Notes under the pieces: generated by a model
The model's database searches: none
Seen by the model: the letters and a program-made list of their open reading frames with translations, nothing else
What the model was told of the DNA's origin: nothing
NCBI RefSeq assembly: GCF_010974825.1
Contig: NZ_JAAILA010000008.1
Coordinates: 151,068 to 215,067 of the forward strand
Length of the DNA stretch: 64,000 nt
DNA from: Aeromonas rivipollensis
GTDB lineage: Bacteria; Pseudomonadota; Gammaproteobacteria; Enterobacterales; Aeromonadaceae
Reading direction: 5' to 3'
Made by a program: the position numbers and the translations under genes
Shown here: positions 47,105-55,456 of the stretch, in pieces
Layout: every line of letters begins with the position of its first letter
Position numbering within the stretch: position 1 is the stretch's first letter

Positions 47105-47989
47105 ATGTTTCGTCCCAAGAGCACGTTTGAGCAATGGCGGATCTTCCAGGCCGTGGTGGACTGTGGCGGTTACGCCCAGGCCGCAGAGGCGCTGAACAAG
47201 AGCCAATCCTCCCTCAATCATGCGGTCGCCAAGCTGCAACAGAGCCTGGGGCTGGCCCTGCTGGAGGTGAGGGGGCGCAAGGCGGTGCTGACGCCGGCGG
47301 GGGAGATCTTCCTCAAACGGGCCCGTCAGCTCAGCCAGCAGGTGGAAGAGCTGGAGAACCTGGCCAACAATCTGGAGCGCCAGTGGGAGCCGCAAATCAA
47401 CCTCTATGTCTCCGCGCTGCAACCCAGAGACCGGCTCTACCGGGCGCTGGCGCACTTCCATCCCCGCAGCAGGGGTTGCCGCATCAATCTGCACGAGCGG
47501 ATCCATTGCCACTTCAATGCGCTCCAGGTGGGGGACCTGATGCTCTCAGAACACCTGCCCCACGATCGCACCGGCCTGCCGCTGGACGAGGTCTGCCTGT
47601 TGCCGCTGTGCGCGGCCGAGCATCCCCTCGCCGGGCAGGAGGAGCCCATCACGGCCGAGCTGCTCGCCAGCCATAACCAGATAAGCCTGCACCCGCCGAT
47701 CCACCGCTCGGTGGACTGGAACGATGCGGACGACACCGGCTGGAAGGCGACCCACTATCACGAGGTGCTCAGCATGGTACGCCTCGGCCTCGGCTACGCC
47801 TGGGTACCTGGCCATCTGGTGCGGGAAGAGCTCGCCAGCGGCGCCCTGGTGCAGCTCGATCTGGCCGGCGGCAGCGAGCGCTACCTCTACACCTACCTGC
47901 TCACCCCCTCCACCGATGCCCTGGGCCCGGCGGCCGAGCTGCTGCTGCGCTGCCTGCGCAACGAATACCAGGCCGACAACGGCAAGTAA
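47105..47989 (+). CDS. LysR family transcriptional regulator
   Basis: 294 residues. The N-terminal winged helix (FQAVVDCGGYAQAAEALNKS, QSSLNHAVAKLQQSLGLALL) is typical of LysR proteins; the effector domain follows. Target unknown. Convergent with the sugar efflux gene; no divergent partner, so it may control a distant locus or itself. Confidence 0.88.
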   Translation: MFRPKSTFEQWRIFQAVVDCGGYAQAAEALNKSQSSLNHAVAKLQQSLGLALLEVRGRKAVLTPAGEIFLKRARQLSQQVEELENLANNLERQWEPQINLYVSALQPRDRLYRALAHFHPRSRGCRINLHERIHCHFNALQVGDLMLSEHLPHDRTGLPLDEVCLLPLCAAEHPLAGQEEPITAELLASHNQISLHPPIHRSVDWNDADDTGWKATHYHEVLSMVRLGLGYAWVPGHLVREELASGALVQLDLAGGSERYLYTYLLTPSTDALGPAAELLLRCLRNEYQADNGK

Positions 47990-48063
47990 TGCGCCGCCGA
48001 CCACAGCGGTCGGCCCCTGCTTATCCTCCCAGCGTCAATGCCGTGGCCCCCGCCATGGGCGCC

Positions 48064-49236
48064 TCACACATTGGGCACCCGCCAGCAGGCGGCCAGCGCA
48101 GCCAGCGCCAATGCGGTGGCCACCATGAATACCCCGTGAAAACTCCAGATCTCCGCCACAGTCCCTGCGATGGCGCCCGCCATGATGGAACCGGTGCGGA
48201 TGCTGTTGGCAAACAAAGTGGTCGCGACCCCGGCCCGACCCGGCATCAGATCCTGGAAATAGGACATGCCAATGCCGGCGACTATGCCGATGAAGATGGC
48301 GTTGAGCAGTTGCAGGGCGATGAGGGCACTCTGGCTCGACAGTGTCACCAGGCCGGCGTAGAAACCCACCCCGGCCAGCACCGCCAGCAGCATCATGGGC
48401 CGCTTGCCAAAGCGCCGGGTGTAGTAACCCGCCAGCAGCATGAAGGGGATCTCCAGGGCCGCCGCCGTGCCCATCAGGATACCGGCCAGCTTCTCCTCCA
48501 GCCCCAGCTCGCGGGTGATGTAGAGCGGCATGTTGATGAGGTACATGCTGTTGCAGGTCCACATCAGGGTGGAGGCGATGAAGAGCGCCCGCACCGAAGG
48601 ATCGCGCCAGCTGCTGACCCGCTCCCCCCCGCCATGGCTGCTCGGCAGCGGCAGGGAGGGCAGCCAGCGCCAGACCACCAGGGCGCAGACCAGATAAGCC
48701 AGGGCGGAAGCCAGATACATCACCTCGAAGCCGTAGCCGATGGCGAGCGCGAAGGCGGCCGGCGGCCCTATCACCCAGGCCAGGGAGAACTGGGCCCGCA
48801 GCACAGAGCTGAACATGTCCGCGCGCTTGTTGCGACTGTCGGCGTATTCGCGCGCCAGGGCAAACAGCTGGGGGCTGGCGGTGGCGGTCAGGCTCGCCAG
48901 CACCACCCCCAGGCTCACCAGCAGCCAGTATTGCCGGTTCCAGGCAAACAGCAGAGAGAGCACTATGCCGGCAAGGCAGCAGCGCAGGATCAGCTGCTTG
49001 CGATCCCCCCCGTTGTCGGAGCGATGGCCGAGCCACTGGCTGATGAGGATGCCGATCACCGCGTTGACGGTGTAGAAGAGCCCCACCAGGAAGGGGCGCA
49101 CCTGCACCTCTTCGGCCAGAAACAGGCTCAAGGTGGGCACCTGGAGTGCCACCGCCACCCCTGTCATGAAGGTCACGGCGAGGAAAGAGAGAGAGACGGG
49201 ATCCGGCCTCTTGCGGGCAGCACTCAGCAAACTCAT
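48064..49236 (-). CDS. SetA/SetB-type sugar efflux transporter (MFS)
   Basis: 390 residues with 12 membrane segments in two halves. The loop motif GHRSDNGGDRKQLIL and GYYTRRFGKRPMM match the SetA/B group, which exports sugars and analogues. Charged residues in the first half (DSRNKRAD) are typical. Divergent from patB, with a 162-base gap. Confidence 0.85.
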   Translation of the reverse strand: MSLLSAARKRPDPVSLSFLAVTFMTGVAVALQVPTLSLFLAEEVQVRPFLVGLFYTVNAVIGILISQWLGHRSDNGGDRKQLILRCCLAGIVLSLLFAWNRQYWLLVSLGVVLASLTATASPQLFALAREYADSRNKRADMFSSVLRAQFSLAWVIGPPAAFALAIGYGFEVMYLASALAYLVCALVVWRWLPSLPLPSSHGGGERVSSWRDPSVRALFIASTLMWTCNSMYLINMPLYITRELGLEEKLAGILMGTAAALEIPFMLLAGYYTRRFGKRPMMLLAVLAGVGFYAGLVTLSSQSALIALQLLNAIFIGIVAGIGMSYFQDLMPGRAGVATTLFANSIRTGSIMAGAIAGTVAEIWSFHGVFMVATALALAALAACWRVPNV

Positions 49237-49398
49237 AGAGATACCATTGATATGGAAGAGAAAAGGAAGCCAGAAGCCGGCGGATGTACAGTATGACGGC
49301 GATTATTTTATGCGATTATCAACAGCCACCTCAAGGCTTGCGAGGCCAGGTCCAAGTCCGTACATTGGTAAGCCCTCTGGCCAGTACAAGGATTTCAC

Positions 49399-50541
49399 AT
49401 GTTTGATTTTGATCGGGAGATAGATCGCAGCGGCACCATGAGCCTGAAGTGGGACAAGTACAAGGGTCAGGATGTACTGCCCATGTGGGTAGCCGACACC
49501 GACTTCGCCTCGCCCCCTGCCGTCATCGAGGCCCTCACCGCGCGGGTGGCCCACGGCATCTTCGGCTATTCCCGCCCCTCCCCCCGGCTGATCGAACTCA
49601 TCATCACCCGTCTGCAGCAGCGCTATGGCTGGACCATATCCCCCGAGTGGCTGGTCTTCCTGCCGGGGGTGGTGCCCGGTCTGAACCTCGCCTGCAAGGC
49701 CTGGAGCCAGCACGGCCGTGGCATCATCACTCCCAAGCCGGTCTATTACCCCTTCCTGCAGGCGCCGGGCTTCAACGATCGCCCCCTGCTGACCGTCCCC
49801 ATGATGGAGGAGGCCGGACGCTGGGTGCTGGATCTCGAGGAGCTGGAGCGCCAGGCTCCCTCCGCCGACCTGCTGCTGCTGTGCAACCCGCAGAATCCGG
49901 GGGGTACCGTCTTCACCCGCGAGGAGCTGCTCGCCATCGACGCCATCGCCGAGCGCCACAATCTGGTTGTCTGCTCGGACGAGATCCACTGTGATCTGCT
50001 GCTGGATAAGGATGCCCGCCACATTCCCTACGGTGCCCTGAGCCCGTCGGCCGCCGAGCGCTCTGCCGTCATGATGGCACCGAGCAAGACCTTCAACATC
50101 GCCGGCCTGTGCTGCTCCTTCGCCGTGATCCCCAACGCCCGCCTGCGGCTCAAGCTGCAACAGGCGATGCGCGGCATCAGCGCCGACGTCAACTTGCTGG
50201 GCTTCGTCGCCGCCGAGGCGGCCTACGAGGGCGGCGAGCAGTGGCTCAGCGAACAGCTGGACTATCTGAGGGCCAACCTGACCCTGATCGAGCAGGCGGT
50301 GGCCCGCTGGCCCGGCGTCAAGCTGGCAAAGAATCAGGCGACCTATCTCGCCTGGATCGATGTGAGCGCCCTCGGGCTGGATGATCCCGTCGCCTTCTTC
50401 GAGCAGGCGGGGGTCGGTCTCTCCCCGGGCGCCCAGTTTGGCGATGGCCAGTTCGTGCGCCTCAACTTTGGCTGCACCAGGGCTCGTCTCACCCAAGCCT
50501 TGGCGCGCATGGAAAAGGCCATTCTTCAGCGCAGCTCCTGA
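49399..50541 (+). CDS. PatB/MalY-type PLP-dependent C-S lyase
   Basis: 380 residues, fold type I aminotransferase. LPMWVADTDFASPP and FGYSRPS open the family; NPQNPGG and SDEIHCDLLL bind PLP; the Schiff-base Lys is in APSKTFNIAGL. Likely a cystathionine beta-lyase-like enzyme releasing pyruvate, ammonia and thiol; some relatives are regulators (MalY). The last 24 codons and stop are repeated twice downstream. Confidence 0.9.
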   Translation: MFDFDREIDRSGTMSLKWDKYKGQDVLPMWVADTDFASPPAVIEALTARVAHGIFGYSRPSPRLIELIITRLQQRYGWTISPEWLVFLPGVVPGLNLACKAWSQHGRGIITPKPVYYPFLQAPGFNDRPLLTVPMMEEAGRWVLDLEELERQAPSADLLLLCNPQNPGGTVFTREELLAIDAIAERHNLVVCSDEIHCDLLLDKDARHIPYGALSPSAAERSAVMMAPSKTFNIAGLCCSFAVIPNARLRLKLQQAMRGISADVNLLGFVAAEAAYEGGEQWLSEQLDYLRANLTLIEQAVARWPGVKLAKNQATYLAWIDVSALGLDDPVAFFEQAGVGLSPGAQFGDGQFVRLNFGCTRARLTQALARMEKAILQRSS

Positions 50542-50745
50542 CAAGGAACGCGCGCTCCAACGCTGGCTGCACCAGGGCTCGTCTCACCCAAGCCTTGGCG
50601 CGCATGGAGAAGGCCATTCTCCAGCGCAGCGTCTGACAAGGAGCGCGCGCTCCAACGCTGGCTGCACCAGGGCTCGTCTCACCCAAGCCTTGTCGCGCAT
50701 GGAGAAGGCCATCCTCCAGCGCAGCGCCTGACAAGAAACGCGCCG
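50466..50745 (+). repeat. 95-bp tandem repeat of the patB 3' end
   Basis: GGCTGCACCAGGGCTCGTCT starts copies at 50470, 50565 and 50660, exactly 95 bases apart, each running through GCGCATGGA(A/G)AAGGCC and CAGCGCAGC to TGACAAG. Divergence is only a few bases. The first copy is the native patB C-terminus; the others are downstream. The period is not a multiple of three and no gene follows closely, so coupling cannot explain this one. Confidence 0.95.
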
Positions 50746-50752
50746 CTGACCG

Positions 50753-50785
50753 CAAGGGGGCGGCGGCCATTTCGCCGCCCCCTTG
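50753..50785 (+). terminator. Strong hairpin after the patB repeats
   Basis: CAAGGGGGCGGCG pairs with CGCCGCCCCCTTG over a 7-base loop. There is no T-run, so it is either an inefficient terminator or an RNA 3' end stabiliser. Confidence 0.5.
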
Positions 50786-50811
50786 ACGGGAATGGTGAAA
50801 GCCATTCAGGT

Positions 50812-50837
50812 TCACATCTGATATAGATAAGATGTGA
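50812..50837. promoter_or_regulatory. 8-bp inverted repeat upstream of the TAXI gene
   Basis: TCACATCT and AGATGTGA are perfect inverted arms separated by 10 AT-rich bases. Size and spacing suit a dimeric repressor operator. It lies 55 bases before the receptor gene. Confidence 0.4.
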
Positions 50838-50892
50838 CACATGACGGGATGAGCCTGGCTCATCTTTTTTTCAGCCATTGTTCCGGTTCACT

Positions 50893-52215
50893 ATGCACCC
50901 ACGAGCCCTGCGTCCCCTGCTGCGCCTGTCACTTGCCGCCCTGCCCTGGCTGGCGGCCATGCTGGCACAGCCCCTCTCTGCCACCCCCGCCTATGTCACC
51001 ATAGGCACGGGGGCGCTCAACGGCGTCTACTACCCCACGGGGGGCGCCATCTGCCGTCTGCTCAACGACGACAGCAACCACCACGGGCTGCACTGCACGG
51101 TGCAGAGCACCTCGGGCTCCATCGCCAACCTGGCCGCGCTGGCCAAGGGCGACATCCAGCTGGCGCTGGTGCAGTCGGATGTCCTGTACCATGCGGCTCA
51201 CGGCAGCGGCCCCTTCGCGGGCCAGACCCCGAACGATCAGCTGCGCAGCCTGCTGCGGCTCCACAAGGAGTCCCTGACCCTGCTCGCCAGCGCCACCAGC
51301 AACATCAGCACCCTGGCGGACATCGAAGGAAAGCGGGTCGATCTGGGCGCCCCCAATTCAGGGGACAGGGTCACCAGCCGGGCACTGCTCGACGCCATGG
51401 GCTGGCAGGAGAGTCAGTTCGCCGTGCCTCCCGTCGCCTCGGCAGGCAACCGGCTGGAGGGACTCTGCAACGGCACCCTGGATGCCGCCTTCCTGGTCGC
51501 CGGCCACCCCAACCAGGGGATCGGCGATCTGACAGGTCGCTGCCAGGCCCGCCTCATTCCCATCGAGGGGGAGCAGGTCGACAAGCTGCTCAAGCAGTAT
51601 CCCTACTATGAGCGCAGCCGCATCGGCGCCAACCTCTACCCGGGGCAGACCAGCGCCGTCGCCACCTTTGCCGTGACCGCCGAGCTGGTGGCAGAGGCCA
51701 GCCTGCCTGAAGATCAGGTGCGCACCCTGCGGGACGTGCTGAGCCGCAATCTCAAGCAGTTCACTCGGCTGCACCCGGCGCTCACCACCCTCACCCCGGA
51801 ATCCATGCAGGCGGGGGACATACTCCCGCTCCACCCCGGCATGCTGGATGCCGCGCCCACCCTGTTGCCAGACGCCCCCTCCGGGGCCGAGGCCACCTCG
51901 GGGGCGCTCTCCACGGCGCCGTCCGCCCCCACCAGTGCGGCCACCCCGCTGGAAGGGGCAGAGGTGCTGCCGGAGCAACCCGCCGGCGCCACCCTGCCGG
52001 CCAGTTCGGATGCGGTGACGACAGAGCAAGCCCCGGCGCTGACCACGCTCCCGACGCAGGCAGAAGCAGCTTCAGCGCAGGGCAGCCAGCCGGACGCGAC
52101 CGGGGTCGCCACCCCCTCGGCAGCAAAGAGCACAGCACCGACCGCGACGCCCGCACCGGGCAGCCCAAGCGGCGCCTCGCCGGTCACCGGCGATACGCCC
52201 GCCCCCGCCCAATGA
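50893..52215 (+). CDS. TAXI family solute receptor with a low-complexity tail
   Basis: 440 residues. Signal peptide MHPRALRPLLRLSLAALPWL and following residues, cleavage near LSATPA-YV. The body has YVTIGTGALNGVYYPTGGAI and the QSTSGSIANLAALAKGDIQL region of TAXI (TRAP-associated) receptors. After residue 320 it becomes an Ala/Thr/Pro/Ser-rich tail of about 120 residues, unusual for the family. No TRAP permease genes are adjacent. Start uncertain: an in-frame TTG lies 5 codons upstream. Confidence 0.8.
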   Translation: MHPRALRPLLRLSLAALPWLAAMLAQPLSATPAYVTIGTGALNGVYYPTGGAICRLLNDDSNHHGLHCTVQSTSGSIANLAALAKGDIQLALVQSDVLYHAAHGSGPFAGQTPNDQLRSLLRLHKESLTLLASATSNISTLADIEGKRVDLGAPNSGDRVTSRALLDAMGWQESQFAVPPVASAGNRLEGLCNGTLDAAFLVAGHPNQGIGDLTGRCQARLIPIEGEQVDKLLKQYPYYERSRIGANLYPGQTSAVATFAVTAELVAEASLPEDQVRTLRDVLSRNLKQFTRLHPALTTLTPESMQAGDILPLHPGMLDAAPTLLPDAPSGAEATSGALSTAPSAPTSAATPLEGAEVLPEQPAGATLPASSDAVTTEQAPALTTLPTQAEAASAQGSQPDATGVATPSAAKSTAPTATPAPGSPSGASPVTGDTPAPAQ

Positions 52216-52231
52216 CGGGCAGAGCACAATG

Positions 52232-52259
52232 CAAGAGGCCACCCCAGGGTGGCCTCTTG
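52232..52259. terminator. Terminator between convergent TAXI and LysR genes
   Basis: CAAGAGGCCACC pairs with GGTGGCCTCTTG around a 4-base loop; the flanks are short in T. Confidence 0.6.
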
Positions 52260-52293
52260 TCATCTGGATGTGCGCCGACGAGCGGCGCCGGGC

Positions 52294-53202
52294 TTATCCC
52301 TTGGGAAGCGGCAACGAGTCCGGGCTCAGGATCTCCTCCTCCACCCAGTGCAGCAACTGCTTGATGGCCCGCGACAGCACCTGGTTCTGGCGCACCACAT
52401 ACCCCAGGCTGGTGCCGGGGAAGTCGGTCAGCCGGGTCACGGGAGCCGTGAGCTTGAGGCGCGGGTGGAGCGAGAAGTCCGGCACTATGGCGACGCCAAA
52501 GCCCGCCTCCGCCCAGTCGAGCTGGGCATCCACGCTGCCCACCTCCATGATGCGGCAGCTCGGCAGCCCGAGCAGGGGCAATGAGGGGTCGATCAGCGCC
52601 CGAGTGCGGGTGTCGTGACCGAGCAGGATCAGGGTCGGCTCGTCGAGGGGATCGCTCTCCCCGGCCTTGGCACGGGCCTGCCAGCGGCTGAGCCCCTGCC
52701 CTAGGGCGCACCAAGTCACCTGCTGCAATTCTGTGTAGAAGAGCGGCTCGCTGCGCTTTTGCGCCATCACGAAGCCGAGATCCGCCTTGCCCGCCCTGAC
52801 CAGATCCGCCGCCTGATCCGAGGTGGTGTTGAACAGGGTGAGATCTATGCCGGGAAAGGCCTGCTTGAAGCGCTGGAACGGCTGGATCAGCAGCAGCCGC
52901 GAGATGATGTCGCTGGCGGCGATGGCGAGCGTCCCCTGGCTCAACTGGCTGAGGGCGTTGAGATCGGACTGGCAGAGCTGCAGCTCGTTGATGGCGCGCT
53001 CGGCGCTTTGCAGCAATCGCTCCCCCGCCTGGGTCAGCCGAAAGGGGCTGCGCTCGATGAGCTTGACCCGGGTGGCCTGCTCCAGGTTCTTGAGGTGCAG
53101 GCTGACGTTGGGCTGGGTCATGTGCAGTTCGGTGGCGGTCTGGCCGAAGTGCTGCAGGCGGGCCAGGGTGACGAAGGTATTTAACCAGTGAATATCCAGC
53201 AT
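52294..53202 (-). CDS. LysR family regulator divergent from the second purA
   Basis: 302 residues from MLDIHWLNTFVTLARLQHFG; winged helix with TELHMTQPNVSLHLKNLEQA (20), effector domain from about 90. The family usually binds near the divergent gene, so the diverged purA is the likely target. A TTATC-N11-GATAA palindrome lies in the shared gap. I chose the internal ATG over an upstream in-frame one because the conserved N-terminus starts there. Confidence 0.88.
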   Translation of the reverse strand: MLDIHWLNTFVTLARLQHFGQTATELHMTQPNVSLHLKNLEQATRVKLIERSPFRLTQAGERLLQSAERAINELQLCQSDLNALSQLSQGTLAIAASDIISRLLLIQPFQRFKQAFPGIDLTLFNTTSDQAADLVRAGKADLGFVMAQKRSEPLFYTELQQVTWCALGQGLSRWQARAKAGESDPLDEPTLILLGHDTRTRALIDPSLPLLGLPSCRIMEVGSVDAQLDWAEAGFGVAIVPDFSLHPRLKLTAPVTRLTDFPGTSLGYVVRQNQVLSRAIKQLLHWVEEEILSPDSLPLPKG

Positions 53203-53288
53203 GACGACGTTCTCATCCAGCGCTGGCGCGGCTTGGCGCACCATGACACTTTGTGTGCCGATAAATTGGCCACAATTATATGGTTTTC

Positions 53289-53309
53289 TTATCGGAATTA
53301 TAAAGATAA
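53289..53309. promoter_or_regulatory. Candidate LysR-type operator upstream of the second purA
   Basis: TTATC and GATAA arms are separated by 11 bases in an AT-rich stretch, 63 bases before the purA-like ATG and 87 bases before the LysR start. This fits the T-N11-A style of LysR sites, but AT-rich DNA gives such matches by chance. Confidence 0.35.
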
Positions 53310-53372
53310 TTAATTTTTCTAATCCGCAGAGGGCTCCTAGGATGGACGCCTAACGTCTTAGGAGAAAGAGTC

Positions 53373-54629
53373 ATGTCGTCTATCGTAGTCGTAGGTGCTA
53401 ACTGGGGTGATGAAGGCAAAGGCCGCATCGTCGATTATCTGGCAGGCCAATCCGCCGCCAGCATCCGTTTCCAGGGCGGCAACAACGCCGGCCACACCGT
53501 GGTCAACGATCTTGGCACCTTCAAGCTGCACCAGCTGCCAAGCGGCGTCTTCAACCCGGATTGCCTGGTTGTCCTCGGCCCTGGCATGGTCATCAGCCCG
53601 GAGCCGCTGACCAAGGAACTGGCCGAAGTGAAGGCCGCCGGCGTGACTCCGAAACTCGCCATCTCCGACCGCGCCACCTTCTGCCTGCCGATCCACGCCC
53701 TGGAAGACACCCTGGAAGAAGTCCGTCTGGGTGATGGCGCCTATGGCTCCACCCGTCAGGGCATTGCCCCGGCTTACGGTGATCGAGTCATGAAAAAGGC
53801 GATCCTGGTCGGCTGGCTGAAGCAGCCGGAAGTACTGGTCGAACGCATCCAGTTCTTCCTCGACTGGAAACTGCCGCAGCTCAAGGCCCTCTACCCGAGC
53901 TTCGAGTTCAGCCAGACCGCCCAGGAGATGGCCGACTGGCTGCTGGAAGTGTCTGCCCCCTGGATCGACGCCGTCTGCAACGTCAGCGAGCCGCTTAAGG
54001 CCATCCAGGCCCAGAACGGTACCCTGCTGTTCGAAGCCCAGCTGGGCGCCGGCCGTGACCTCATCTACGGTGAGTACCCCTGGGTGACCTCCTCCCACGT
54101 CTCCGGCGCCTACGCCGGTATCGGTGGCGGTCTGCCGGCCCTGCGCCCCGAGCGCGTGATTGCCGTGGCCAAGGCGTTCAGTACCTCTGTGGGTACAGGC
54201 ACCCTGATCACCGCCATGGAGAACCAGGAAGAGTTCCGCAAGTTCGCCAACGAGTTCGGCGCCACCACTGGCCGTCCCCGTGACATCGGCTACTTCGATG
54301 CGGTCGCCACCAAGCAGGGTCTGGAGATCCAGGCCGCCAACGAGATCGCCCTGACCAAGCTGGACTGCCTCTCCGGCATGCCTGACTTGAAGATCTGCGT
54401 GGCCTACGAAGGTGCCAACACCGAGAACCCGATCTGGCCGCAGACCGCTGGTCTCAAGCCGGTGTACGAGTCCATGGAAGCCTGGAGCGAAGACATCTCC
54501 CACATCCGCAAGTTCGAAGACTTGCCCAAGGCTGCCCAGCACTATGTGCTGCGCATCGAAGCCCTGCTGGGTGTGCCGGTTCCCATGGTCTCCGTCGGCC
54601 CGGGCCGCGAGCAGATGATACTGCGCTAA
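53373..54629 (+). CDS. Adenylosuccinate synthetase-like protein, diverged PurA paralogue
   Basis: 418 residues. NWGDEGKGRIVDYLAG keeps the P-loop-like site and Asp; GGNNAGHTVV keeps the catalytic His; TTGRPRD replaces the usual TTGRRRR; FEAQLGAGRD replaces FEGAQGTLLD; the VARR segment that carries an IMP-binding Arg is VMKK. The normal housekeeping PurA would be elsewhere in the chromosome. Second PurA copies are known in some vibrios. Substrate may be IMP or an analogue. Preceded by a divergent LysR gene; RBS TAGGAG. Confidence 0.85.
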   Translation: MSSIVVVGANWGDEGKGRIVDYLAGQSAASIRFQGGNNAGHTVVNDLGTFKLHQLPSGVFNPDCLVVLGPGMVISPEPLTKELAEVKAAGVTPKLAISDRATFCLPIHALEDTLEEVRLGDGAYGSTRQGIAPAYGDRVMKKAILVGWLKQPEVLVERIQFFLDWKLPQLKALYPSFEFSQTAQEMADWLLEVSAPWIDAVCNVSEPLKAIQAQNGTLLFEAQLGAGRDLIYGEYPWVTSSHVSGAYAGIGGGLPALRPERVIAVAKAFSTSVGTGTLITAMENQEEFRKFANEFGATTGRPRDIGYFDAVATKQGLEIQAANEIALTKLDCLSGMPDLKICVAYEGANTENPIWPQTAGLKPVYESMEAWSEDISHIRKFEDLPKAAQHYVLRIEALLGVPVPMVSVGPGREQMILR

Positions 54630-54660
54630 GCCGCTCGCATCGCTGCCGCTAAGGCAGATA

Positions 54661-54692
54661 AAAACCGGTCTCCATGAGGCCGGTTTTTTTTA
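54661..54692 (+). terminator. Terminator after the second purA
   Basis: AAAACCGG and CCGGTTTT arms around an imperfect inner stem (CTC/GAG), followed by a T-run. Confidence 0.85.
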
Positions 54693-54899
54693 TGGCCGCC
54701 CACCACTAACCGCAGCGGCGTCCCCAACCCTCTCTCAACCCCTCTCCTTTCCCCGCATAGCGCAGTTCAGCTCAAAATAGGCATCTTTAAATCCAATATT
54801 GAGCAGCAAGGTTGAATTTGGCTTGTCCCCCGCCGCTAGACTGATCCCGTCATCAGGATCTCCCCATGGGGATCCCCTTATTCATAAAGGAGCACCACA

Positions 54900-55445
54900 A
54901 TGAAATTACCCCTGAGTTCCGCCCTGCTCTCCCTGCTCTCCCTGCTGTGCCTGGCGGCCCTGCCCGCCGCCGCCATGACCTTGAAGAGCACGGACATCCA
55001 GGAAGGCCAGCTGATGGACAAGGCATTGAGCTTCAACGGCTTCGGCTGCAAGGGGGAGAACCACTCCCCTCAGCTAAGCTGGCAGGACCTGCCGGCCGGC
55101 ACCAAGAGCGTCGCCATCACCGCCTATGATCCCGATGCCCCCAGCGGCAGCGGCTGGTGGCACTGGCTGGTGGTGAACCTGCCCGCCAACCAGAGCGCGC
55201 TGGCCAGCAACGCCTCCGGCAAGCTCAAGCAGGGGCTGGAACTTAGAACCGATTTCGGCAGCCAGGGTTACGGCGGCCCCTGCCCCCCGGCCGGGCACGG
55301 CATGCACCGTTACCAGTTCACCGCCTGGGCCCTGCCCCAGGATCTCGAGGTGAAGGCAGATACCCCGCCCGCCATGGTAGGCTACATGCTCAATGCCATG
55401 GCGCTGGGCAAAGCCACCCTGACCGCCACCTTCGTCACCCCCTAG
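54900..55445 (+). CDS. Secreted YbhB/YbcL-family (PEBP-like) protein
   Basis: 181 residues with a signal peptide ending LPAAA-MTLKS, then the PEBP fold: GENHSPQLSWQDLPAGTKS, YDPDAPSGSGWWHWLVVNLP and GPCPPAGHGMHRYQF, which form the anion-binding pocket. Function in bacteria is unclear. RBS AAAGGAG. The AraC gene follows by 11 bases, so they are probably co-transcribed. Confidence 0.92.
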   Translation: MKLPLSSALLSLLSLLCLAALPAAAMTLKSTDIQEGQLMDKALSFNGFGCKGENHSPQLSWQDLPAGTKSVAITAYDPDAPSGSGWWHWLVVNLPANQSALASNASGKLKQGLELRTDFGSQGYGGPCPPAGHGMHRYQFTAWALPQDLEVKADTPPAMVGYMLNAMALGKATLTATFVTP

Positions 55446-55456
55446 GAGCCCGCCGG

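Noticed and set aside
50381..50731. 116-codon frame over the patB repeats
   Set aside because: It begins in the wrong frame inside patB; the 95-bp repeat returns it to the patB frame only in the last copy.
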